The position numbers and the translations under genes are program-made. Below the pieces are notes generated by a model, which worked only from the letters and a program-made list of their open reading frames with translations, did not search any database and was not told where the DNA came from. A stretch of 64,000 nucleotides of DNA from Ramlibacter tataouinensis (lineage in GTDB: Bacteria > Pseudomonadota > Gammaproteobacteria > Burkholderiales > Burkholderiaceae_C): positions 2,356,001 through 2,420,000 of the forward strand of contig NZ_CP010951.1 of NCBI RefSeq assembly GCF_001580455.1. Direction: 5' to 3'. Below are positions 25,296 through 40,205 of the stretch, in pieces (the stretch's first letter is position 1; every line of letters starts with the position of its first letter).

Positions 25296-25431
25296 TTGCA
25301 GAAACGCACGGCTCAGCGTCCGTAAGCGGGCCGCAGGCAGGTTGGCCTGAGACGAGCGACCGGTACTTCAGTACCGCGAGCGAGCGAAGGTCAAGATGCC
25401 AAGGACCGTAGGACGATGAGACGAGCGGCGG

Positions 25432-25507
25432 AGGGGTATAGCTCAATTGGCAGAGCGTCGGTCTCCAAAACCGAAGGTTGTAGGTTCGATTCCTACTGCC
25501 CCTGCCA
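25432..25507 (+). tRNA. tRNA-Trp (CCA)
   Basis: 76 bases. The acceptor AGGGGTA pairs with TGCCCCT (one G-T pair), the anticodon loop CTCCAAA gives CCA, and discriminator G is followed by encoded CCA. The 136 bases between tuf and this tRNA contain a small CGGTAC-TTCA-GTACCG hairpin (25361-25376) without a T-run. Confidence 0.97.
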
Positions 25508-25530
25508 CCTGAGTGGCACCCGAAAAAACC

Positions 25531-25553
25531 AAGCCCGGCCGTGTGTCGGGCTT
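25531..25553 (+). promoter_or_regulatory. Hairpin between tRNA-Trp and secE
   Basis: AAGCCCG (25531-25537) pairs with CGGGCTT (25547-25553). It resembles a terminator stem but has only two T after it, so it is more likely a weak attenuator or a processing site 3' of tRNA-Trp. Confidence 0.45.
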
Positions 25554-25590
25554 GAGCGTCTTGATGGATTAGCAGGAAATCGCGCCAAAC

Positions 25591-25974
25591 ATGGCCACTT
25601 CTCAAGTTGAAACCGTGACGACCGGCGCCGACAAGGCCAAGCTGGGAGCCGCCGTCGCGCTGGTGATCGCCGGCGTGGTGGCGTTCTACCTGCTGGGGCG
25701 CCAGGGCCAGTGGGCGCAGTGGGGCGCCCTGCTGGTGGGGTTGGCCGCGGCATTCGCGGTGTTCATGACCTCCGAAACCGGCAAGATCTTCGTGGCCTTC
25801 GGCCGCGACTCCTGGAAGGAAGTCAAGAAGGTCGTCTGGCCCACCCGCAAGGAGTCGATCCAGATGACGGGCTACGTGATCGCCTTCTGCGCCATCATGG
25901 CCGTGTTCCTCTGGACGACCGACAAGACCCTCGAATGGGTCCTCTATGACCTGATCCTGGGGTGGAAGAAGTGA
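25591..25974 (+). CDS. secE: Preprotein translocase subunit SecE
   Basis: An essential component of the SecYEG channel. It has 127 residues with three predicted membrane helices, as in E. coli: about 22-42, 48-66 and 95-120. The amphipathic conserved region contains DSWKEVKKVVWPTRKESIQ. It is followed immediately by nusG, whose ATG overlaps the last base of the secE stop. The secE-nusG-rplKAJL-rpoBC order is universal in this group. Confidence 0.96.
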   Translation: MATSQVETVTTGADKAKLGAAVALVIAGVVAFYLLGRQGQWAQWGALLVGLAAAFAVFMTSETGKIFVAFGRDSWKEVKKVVWPTRKESIQMTGYVIAFCAIMAVFLWTTDKTLEWVLYDLILGWKK

Positions 25975-26576
25975 TGAGCGAGATCGATACACAGGCCGGT
26001 GAGCCGAGCGCCCAGCCCGATGCGCCGGCCAAGCCGACGCGTCCCGACATGCACTGGTATGTCGTGCACGCCTATTCCGGCATGGAAAAGGCGGTGGAGC
26101 GCAACATCCGCGAGCGCATCAACCGCGCCGGCATGCAGGACATGTTCGGCCAGATCCTGGTGCCCACCGAGGAAGTCGTCGAGATCAAGAACGGCCAGAA
26201 GCGCACTTCCGAGCGCCGCTTCTACCCGGGCTATGTGCTGGTGCAGATGGTCATGAACGACGACACCTGGCACCTGGTCAAGCACACCAACAAGGTCACC
26301 GGCTTCGTCGGCGGCGCGAAGAACCGCCCGGCGCCGATTTCCGAGGGCGAAGTGGCCAAGATTTTCGGCCAGATGGAAGAGGGCACCGAAAAGCCGCGCC
26401 ACAAGGTCGAATTCGTGGTCGGCGAGTACGTGCGCGTCAAGGACGGCCCGTTCACCGACTTCAACGGCACGGTCGAGGAAGTCAACTACGAGAAGAACAA
26501 GGTCCGCGTGTCGGTCACGATCTTCGGACGTGCGACGCCGGTGGAACTGGAATTCAGCCAGGTCGAAAAGACCTGA
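25974..26576 (+). CDS. nusG: Transcription termination/antitermination factor NusG
   Basis: A 200-residue protein. The NGN domain, which binds RNA polymerase, starts at MHWYVVHAYSGMEKAVERNI, after about 25 disordered residues. The C-terminal KOW domain contains VGEYVRVKDGPFTDFNGTVEEV and contacts Rho or ribosomal S10. ATG 25974 (TGATG overlap with secE) is chosen over upstream GTG codons because of the GGTGGAAGAAG ribosome site. 112 bases separate it from rplK. Confidence 0.97.
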   Translation: MSEIDTQAGEPSAQPDAPAKPTRPDMHWYVVHAYSGMEKAVERNIRERINRAGMQDMFGQILVPTEEVVEIKNGQKRTSERRFYPGYVLVQMVMNDDTWHLVKHTNKVTGFVGGAKNRPAPISEGEVAKIFGQMEEGTEKPRHKVEFVVGEYVRVKDGPFTDFNGTVEEVNYEKNKVRVSVTIFGRATPVELEFSQVEKT

Positions 26577-26688
26577 CGATCGCCCTGCGCGCACCGACTC
26601 CGCGCAAGGTTGAAGAGACAGAGTCGTTAACCCCCGGGGAGCCGAAGCCGGAAGGCCAAGGCGTCATCACCCGCAAGGAGTAAAAAAC

Positions 26689-27120
26689 ATGGCGAAGAAG
26701 ATCGTCGGTTTTATCAAGCTGCAAGTGCCGGCTGGAAAGGCCAACCCGTCGCCGCCGATCGGGCCTGCGCTCGGTCAGCGCGGTCTGAACATCATGGAGT
26801 TCTGCAAGGCGTTCAACGCCCAGACCCAGGGCGTCGAGCCCGGTCTGCCGCTGCCGGTCGTGATCACGGCCTTCGCGGACAAGAGCTTCACCTTCATCAT
26901 CAAGACGCCGCCGGCGACCACGCTGATCAAGAAGGCGATCAAGCTCGACAAGGGCTCGTCCAAGCCGCACAGCGACAAGGTCGGCAAGATCACCCGCGCC
27001 CAGCTCGAGGAGATCGCCAAGACCAAGATGAAGGACATGAACGCCGCGTCCGTGGACGCCGCCGTCCGTACGCTGGCTGGCTCGGCCCGTTCCATGGGCG
27101 TCACGGTGGAGGGCCTGTAA
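26689..27120 (+). CDS. rplK: 50S ribosomal protein L11
   Basis: A 143-residue protein of the GTPase-associated centre. VGFIKLQVPAGKANPSPPIGPALG and GLNIMEFCKAFNAQT are the N-terminal landmarks, and the C-terminal 23S rRNA-binding domain ends in GSARSMGVTVEGL. Three bases separate it from rplA. The ribosome site AAGGAG is 8 bases ahead. Confidence 0.98.
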   Translation: MAKKIVGFIKLQVPAGKANPSPPIGPALGQRGLNIMEFCKAFNAQTQGVEPGLPLPVVITAFADKSFTFIIKTPPATTLIKKAIKLDKGSSKPHSDKVGKITRAQLEEIAKTKMKDMNAASVDAAVRTLAGSARSMGVTVEGL

Positions 27121-27123
27121 ATC

Positions 27124-27819
27124 ATGGCAAAGCTGACCAAGAAGCAGAAAGCCCTGCAGGGCAAGGTCGACAGCACCAAGCTGTACGCGCTGGGCGAGGC
27201 GCTCGGCATGGTCAAGGATGCGGCGACCGCCAAGTTCGATGAATCCATCGACGTGGCCGTTCAGCTGGGCATCGACCCGAAGAAGTCCGACCAGGTGGTG
27301 CGCGGCGCGGTCGTGATGCCCAACGGCACCGGCAAGACCAAGCGCGTGGCGGTGTTCGCCCAGGGCGCCAAGGCTGAGGAAGCCAAGGCAGCCGGCGCCG
27401 ACGTGGTCGGCATGGACGACCTGGCGGCCCGTGTGAAGGCCGGCGACATGCCCTTCGACGTGGTGATCGCCGCGCCCGACGCGATGCGCGTGGTCGGTGC
27501 GCTGGGCCAGATCCTGGGCCCGCGCGGCATGATGCCGAACCCCAAGGTCGGCACGGTCACCCCCGACGTCGCGACCGCGGTGAAGAACGCCAAGGCCGGC
27601 CAGGTGCAGTTCCGCGCCGACAAGGCGGGGATCATCCACGCCACCATCGGCCGCCGCTCGTTCGAATCGGACAAGCTGCAAGGCAACCTGTCGGCGCTGA
27701 TCGAGGCGCTGAACAAGGCCAAGCCGGCCACCAGCAAGGGTGTGTACCTGAGGAAAGTGGCGGTGTCGTCGACCATGGGTCTGGGTGTCCGCGTGGACCT
27801 GCAGACCCTCTCGGCGTAA
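27124..27819 (+). CDS. rplA: 50S ribosomal protein L1
   Basis: A 231-residue L1-stalk protein, and in other bacteria the repressor of its own rplKA message. FDESIDVAVQLGIDPKKSDQVVRG and GPRGMMPNPKVGTVTPDV are the signatures. It is followed by a 249-base leader ahead of rplJ. Confidence 0.98.
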   Translation: MAKLTKKQKALQGKVDSTKLYALGEALGMVKDAATAKFDESIDVAVQLGIDPKKSDQVVRGAVVMPNGTGKTKRVAVFAQGAKAEEAKAAGADVVGMDDLAARVKAGDMPFDVVIAAPDAMRVVGALGQILGPRGMMPNPKVGTVTPDVATAVKNAKAGQVQFRADKAGIIHATIGRRSFESDKLQGNLSALIEALNKAKPATSKGVYLRKVAVSSTMGLGVRVDLQTLSA

Positions 27820-28068
27820 TCGCGTAAAGGAATTCCCGGCCGCGCGGGCAGGTGCGGCTGGGTGTGGTGGGCTGCCGGGCTCATCGGAAGGTGAAACCGG
27901 CAGGCCATCCAGGACCGTTGGCGGGGGCGCGAGTCCCCTTAATCGATCGAAAGCCAACGCAGATGGCGATCCCGCTGAAGATGGAATTGAAGTTTCTTTC
28001 TGAAGTTGGTCGCTGCAACGAAGGCGGGCCGAAGGTGGCAACCGACGGCCCATTTGAAGGAGTAGACC
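27820..28068 (+). promoter_or_regulatory. Leader region of rplJL (L10 leader candidate)
   Basis: A 249-base non-coding stretch between rplA and rplJ. In proteobacteria this place holds the L10(L12)4-binding autoregulatory leader. A long-range stem GTTGGC/GCCAAC (around 27915-27962) encloses a GGGGGCGCGAGTCCCC-type hairpin. A second structured part rich in GAAGG repeats lies just before the TTG start. Function is assigned from position and structure only. Confidence 0.6.
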
Positions 28069-28584
28069 TTGAGTCTGAATCGCAGTGAGAAGCAAGCGGT
28101 CATCGACGAGGTGACCGGTCTCGCCGCTAAAGCTCAAACGCTGGTGATGGCGGAATACCGCGGCATCACGGTCGCCGACATGACGAAACTGCGCAACGAT
28201 GCGCGCAGCAAGGGCGTGACCTTGAGTGTTCTGAAGAACACCCTGGCGCGCCGTGCTGTGGCGGGCAGCGCGTTCGAAGTGGTCGGCGAGCAGATGACCG
28301 GCCCGCTGATCTACGGCTTTTCTGTGGACGCAGTCGCCGCCGCCAAGGTGGTGGCCGACTTCGCGAAGACCAACGACAAGTTGGTCATTCGCGGCGGCGC
28401 GTTCGCGGGCAAGGCCCTGGACGTCAACGGCGTGAAGCAGCTGGCAAACATTCCCTCCAAGGAAGTTCTGCTGGCTCAGCTTTGCGGCTTGCTCATGTCG
28501 CCCATCTCGCGCACGGCCGTGGTGCTGGGCGCCCTGTCCGCCAAGAAGGGCGGCGGCGAAGAAGCCGCTCCCGCGGCGGCTTGA
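28069..28584 (+). CDS. rplJ: 50S ribosomal protein L10
   Basis: The base of the L7/L12 stalk; 171 residues. LNRSEKQAVIDEV, VMAEYRGITVADMTKLR and VLKNTLARRAV are the N-terminal rRNA-binding part. The C-terminal helix that binds L12 dimers ends in KKGGGEEAAPAAA. The start is TTG (28069), supported by GAAGGAG six bases upstream; no ATG is available at the conserved position. A TTG start fits the need for tight translational control. Confidence 0.97.
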   Translation: MSLNRSEKQAVIDEVTGLAAKAQTLVMAEYRGITVADMTKLRNDARSKGVTLSVLKNTLARRAVAGSAFEVVGEQMTGPLIYGFSVDAVAAAKVVADFAKTNDKLVIRGGAFAGKALDVNGVKQLANIPSKEVLLAQLCGLLMSPISRTAVVLGALSAKKGGGEEAAPAAA

Positions 28585-28626
28585 TGAGCGCGGCAACGAA
28601 CCCAACCTATCTGAAGGAAATTTGAA

Positions 28627-29004
28627 ATGGCATTCGATAAAGACGCATTTCTGACGGCGCTGGACAGCATGACCGTCATGGAACTCAATGACCTGGTCAA
28701 GGCCATTGAAGAGAAGTTCGGCGTGTCCGCCGCGGCCATGGCCGCCCCGGCTGCCGCTGGCGGCGGCGCCGCTGCACCGGCCGCGGAAGAGAAGACCGAG
28801 TTCACGGTCCAGCTGATGGAAGCCGGCGCGAACAAGGTGTCGGTCATCAAGGCCGTGCGCGAAATCACCGGCCTGGGCCTGAAGGAGGCCAAGGACCTGG
28901 TGGACGGCGCGCCCAAGGCCGTCAAGGAAGGCATTGCCAAGGCTGACGCCGAAGCGGCCAAGAAGAAGCTGGAAGAAGCCGGCGCCAAGGTCGAGCTCAA
29001 GTAA
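28627..29004 (+). CDS. rplL: 50S ribosomal protein L7/L12
   Basis: A 125-residue stalk protein. It has an N-terminal dimerisation domain (FLTALDSMTVMELNDLVKAIEEKF), an Ala/Gly hinge at about 37-55, and a C-terminal factor-binding domain (NKVSVIKAVREITGLGLKEAKDLV). GAAGG lies 8 bases ahead of ATG. Confidence 0.98.
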   Translation: MAFDKDAFLTALDSMTVMELNDLVKAIEEKFGVSAAAMAAPAAAGGGAAAPAAEEKTEFTVQLMEAGANKVSVIKAVREITGLGLKEAKDLVDGAPKAVKEGIAKADAEAAKKKLEEAGAKVELK

Positions 29005-29020
29005 TTCGACCCGGCTGCCG

Positions 29021-29054
29021 AGGCTGGAGTCCCGAAAGGGCCTCCAGCCTTTGG
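29021..29054 (+). terminator. rplL-rpoB attenuator hairpin
   Basis: AGGCTGGAG (29021-29029) pairs with CTCCAGCCT (29042-29050), followed by a short T-run. It sits where partial termination reduces rpoBC expression relative to ribosomal protein genes in E. coli. Confidence 0.7.
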
Positions 29055-29078
29055 TGCTTTATGGAGTGCGGCAAGAGC

Positions 29079-29130
29079 GCACTCGAAAAAACTGGGAGAA
29101 TACGAGGTTTCCCCTAGTTTTTTCGAGTGT
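29079..29130 (+). repeat. Long inverted repeat in the rplL-rpoB spacer
   Basis: CACTCGAAAAAACT (29080-29093) and its exact reverse complement AGTTTTTTCGAGTG (29116-29129), 14 bp, extended by a G-T pair. The 22-base interval can pair a little further (GGGA/TCCC). It could be an RNase III processing site or a bidirectional terminator. Shorter hairpins follow at 29131-29152 (CTTCTG/CAGAAG), 29167-29185 (GCGATG/CATCGC) and 29196-29213 (GGTTGG/CCAACC). Confidence 0.8.
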
Positions 29131-29289
29131 CTTCTGATACCGACTGCAGAAGACGCCTTGGTTCGGGCGATGTGCAATGCATCGCTGTCCGCCATGGTTG
29201 GTAGTGGCCAACCCACCAAGAACGCCGGGCCCCGGAGACACCGGAAACCCGGCGCCAGTTGCGCAAGAGCTCATTAGCCCGGAGATCTC

Positions 29290-33402
<4,113 letters not shown>

Positions 33403-33420
33403 TTCAAAGGGACAGATCAC

Positions 33421-37653
<4,233 letters not shown>

Positions 37654-37675
37654 GCCTGGACAGGCTCTAAACTGG

Positions 37676-37712
37676 TGCCCCGGTCCTGCAAAGGCCGGGG
37701 CGCTTTTTTTTT
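37676..37712 (+). terminator. Strong Rho-independent terminator of the rpoBC operon
   Basis: GCCCCGG (37677-37683), loop, CCGGGGC (37695-37701), then GC and nine T (37704-37712). It ends the secE/nusG/rpl/rpo block. Confidence 0.95.
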
Positions 37713-37719
37713 CGATGCG

Positions 37720-38292
37720 ATGATGACCGAAACCATCGTCCTCTGGAGTGCCGCCGCCGTCCTCTTGTTCTGGGCCGTCGGCGCGTACAACCGGCTGGTG
37801 CGACTGCGCGCCGCGGCGATCGCCGCCTTCGCGGCGGTGGATGCCGAATTGGGCCAGCAGATCGAGCTGGTGCAGGCGCAGCTGCCGCAGGGCACGCAGC
37901 CGGCGCCGCTGGAAGGCCTCACCTCCATCTGGACTTCCCTGCAGGCCGCGGCCGCGCAGCTGGCGGTGAGCCTGTCCGCTGCACGCCACAAGCCGCTCGA
38001 TCCCGCGCGCGTGGCGGCGCTGGGCACCGCGCAGGATGCGCTGGCCACGGCCTGGGAGCACGCGCAGCACGATGAAGCGCACGACCTGGCCGGCGCGCGC
38101 CTCCCGGACACGGTGTTGTCGCGGCGCGCGCAGCTGGCGGCGCAGGCGCGCGCCGCCACCGGCCAGTTCAACCAGGCGGTGGAACGCTACAACCAGGCGA
38201 TCGCCCAGTTTCCCGCCATCATGCTGGCCTGGCTGTTCGGGTTCAAGCCGGCGCGCGCGTTGACGCCGGCGCCGATCTCGCGGCCAGCCTGA
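37720..38292 (+). CDS. LemA-like family protein
   Basis: A 190-residue protein with one N-terminal membrane segment (IVLWSAAAVLLFWAVGAYN, about 5-23) and a helical-bundle domain. LemA landmarks are AYNRLVRLRAAAIAAFAAVDAEL near the N-terminus and FNQAVERYNQAIAQFPAIMLAWLFGFKPA near the end. Function of the family is unknown; it is membrane-anchored with the bundle outside. The start may be ATG 37720 or 37723. rsmB follows after 4 bases. Confidence 0.85.
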   Translation: MMTETIVLWSAAAVLLFWAVGAYNRLVRLRAAAIAAFAAVDAELGQQIELVQAQLPQGTQPAPLEGLTSIWTSLQAAAAQLAVSLSAARHKPLDPARVAALGTAQDALATAWEHAQHDEAHDLAGARLPDTVLSRRAQLAAQARAATGQFNQAVERYNQAIAQFPAIMLAWLFGFKPARALTPAPISRPA

Positions 38293-38296
38293 GCCC

Positions 38297-39619
38297 ATGG
38301 TGCAGACACCTTCTTCCCTGCCGCTCTGGCGGCTCCTGCAGGCCGCCTCGCAAGTGGTGGCGGCGGTGCGCGCCGGACAGTCGGCCACCCCGGCCCTCGA
38401 CCGCCTGGCGCCCGCAGCACGGCCCGGTGCGCAAGCGCTCGCTTTTCATGCACTGCGCCACCTGGGCCGGGCCGAGGCCCTGCGCCGTCAGCTGGCCCGC
38501 CGGCCGCCGCCGGCCGGCGCGGATGCGCTGCTCTGCACCGCGCTGGCCCTGTGCTGGCGCGACGAGGAGGCGCCGTTCGAGGCCTTCACGCTGGTGGACC
38601 AGGCGGTGGAGGCGGCCAAGCGCGGCGACGCGCGCGGCCAGGCCAGCTTCATCAATGCCTGCCTGCGCCGCTTCCTGCGCGAGCGCGCCGCCCTGACGGC
38701 GGCGAGCGAGCGCGATCCGGTGGCCGTCTGGAACCACCCGAAGTGGTGGATCGACCTGCTGCGCCAGGACCACCCGTCGCAGTGGCAGCGCATCATCGAC
38801 GCCAACAACGCGCGCGCGCCCATGACGCTGCGCGTCAACCTGCGCCGCACCAGCCGGGAGGACTACCTGCGGTCGCTGCAAGCGCAGGGCATCGTCGCCA
38901 GTGCGGTGGGCGAGCACGGCGTGATCCTCGCGCAGCCGCGCGGCGTGCACGAGGTCCCCGGCTTCGACGAGGGCCTGGTGTCGGTTCAGGATGCCGCCGC
39001 CCAGCTCGCCGCGCCCCTGCTGCTGCGCGAACTGGCGCCGGCGGGCCGGTCGCTGCGCATCCTCGATGCCTGCGCCGCCCCGGGCGGCAAGACCGCGCAC
39101 CTGCTCGAACTGGCCGACGCCGACGTGACGGCACTGGACATCTCGCCCGAACGCTGCGAGCGGATCGGGCAAACACTGGCGCGACTGCAGCTGCGCGCGC
39201 AAGTCATCGCTGCCGATGCCGGCCAGCCGCACGCCTGGTGGGACGGGCAGCTGTTCGACGCCATCTTGCTGGATGCGCCCTGCAGTGCGTCGGGCATCGT
39301 GCGCCGCCACCCCGACGTGCGCTGGCTGCGCCGGGCCAGCGACATCGGGCAACTGGCGGCGATCCAGGCGCGCTTGCTGGCCACGCTGTGGCCGCTGCTG
39401 GCTCCCGGCGGACGGCTTCTGTACTGCACCTGTTCGGTGTTCCGCGCCGAGGGAAATGGCCAGCTTGAAACGTTTCTTGCGCACAACAAAGAGGCGCTTT
39501 TGCGGCCTGCGCCCGGCCAATTGCTGCCCGAATCCGGGGATATGGACAATGGCCTCCGGGACAATCGGGGAAGTGATCACGACGGTTTCTATTACGCGCT
39601 GCTGGAAAAAGCCGCTTGA
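38297..39619 (+). CDS. rsmB: 16S rRNA (cytosine(967)-C5)-methyltransferase
   Basis: A 440-residue enzyme of the RsmB/Sun family. It has an N-terminal NusB-like RNA-binding domain (about 1-140), a linking ferredoxin-like part, and a C-terminal SAM domain. The SAM motif is LDACAAPGGKTAHLLEL. Two active-site cysteines sit in ILLDAPCSASGIVRRHPDVRW and LLYCTCSVF. The start and order rsmB-DUF4390-kinase-regulator are standard in Burkholderiales. Its 3' end overlaps the next gene by about 70 bases. Confidence 0.95.
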   Translation: MVQTPSSLPLWRLLQAASQVVAAVRAGQSATPALDRLAPAARPGAQALAFHALRHLGRAEALRRQLARRPPPAGADALLCTALALCWRDEEAPFEAFTLVDQAVEAAKRGDARGQASFINACLRRFLRERAALTAASERDPVAVWNHPKWWIDLLRQDHPSQWQRIIDANNARAPMTLRVNLRRTSREDYLRSLQAQGIVASAVGEHGVILAQPRGVHEVPGFDEGLVSVQDAAAQLAAPLLLRELAPAGRSLRILDACAAPGGKTAHLLELADADVTALDISPERCERIGQTLARLQLRAQVIAADAGQPHAWWDGQLFDAILLDAPCSASGIVRRHPDVRWLRRASDIGQLAAIQARLLATLWPLLAPGGRLLYCTCSVFRAEGNGQLETFLAHNKEALLRPAPGQLLPESGDMDNGLRDNRGSDHDGFYYALLEKAA

Positions 39620-40205
39620 GCGCGCATGCCTGTGTGTGCTGATGTGCCTGGCCCTGCTGCTGGCAGGCGCGGCGCGGGCCGAAAGTTCGGGCGCCGAAAT
39701 CGCGCACCTGCGCCTGGATCGCACCGAAGACGGGCTGCTGCTGTCGGCCAATGTCCAGTTCGAGCTGCCGCAGGCCGTCGACGATGCCCTGCAGAAGGGC
39801 ATCCCCATGTACTTCGTGGCCGAGGCCGTGCTGCTGCGCGACCGCTGGTACTGGTACGACAAGCAGGTGGCGACCGCCACGCGCCACATGCGGCTGTCCT
39901 ACCAGCCGCTGACGCGCCGCTGGCGCCTGGTCGTCTCGCCCACGCAGATCGGCAGCTCCGGGCTGGCGCTGGGTCAGAACTTCGACACGCGCGACGAGGC
40001 GCTCGCCCTGGTGCAGCGGATCTCGCACTGGAAGATCGCCGATGCGTCCGAGGTCGACCCGGACGCGCGCTACAACGTGGATTTCCGCTTCCGGCTCGAC
40101 GTGTCGCAGCTGCCGCGCCCCTTCCAGATCGGCGCCGTCGGCCAGTCGGACTGGACCATCGTGGCCTCGCGCAACCAGCGCCTGGCCCTCGAAACCCCGC
40201 GGTGA
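39549..40205 (+). CDS. DUF4390 domain-containing exported protein
   Basis: About 218 residues. The N-terminus contains an export signal (LCVLMCLALLLAGAARA), followed by the DUF4390 domain: LRLDRTEDGLLLSANVQFELP, PMYFVAEAVLLRDRWYWYDK and RLSYQPLTRRWRLVVS. Function is unknown. The start is uncertain: ATG 39549, GTG 39573 and ATG 39642 are all in frame, and the longer ones run into rsmB. The gene overlaps the kinase start by 4 bases (GTGA), implying co-translation with the two-component system and perhaps a periplasmic accessory role. Confidence 0.82.
   Translation: MASGTIGEVITTVSITRCWKKPLERACLCVLMCLALLLAGAARAESSGAEIAHLRLDRTEDGLLLSANVQFELPQAVDDALQKGIPMYFVAEAVLLRDRWYWYDKQVATATRHMRLSYQPLTRRWRLVVSPTQIGSSGLALGQNFDTRDEALALVQRISHWKIADASEVDPDARYNVDFRFRLDVSQLPRPFQIGAVGQSDWTIVASRNQRLALETPR

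Noticed and set aside
25361..25376. CGGTAC-TTCA-GTACCG hairpin as a terminator of tuf
   Set aside because: No T-run follows, and tRNA-Trp and secE lie downstream in the usual co-transcribed order; more likely a processing hairpin.
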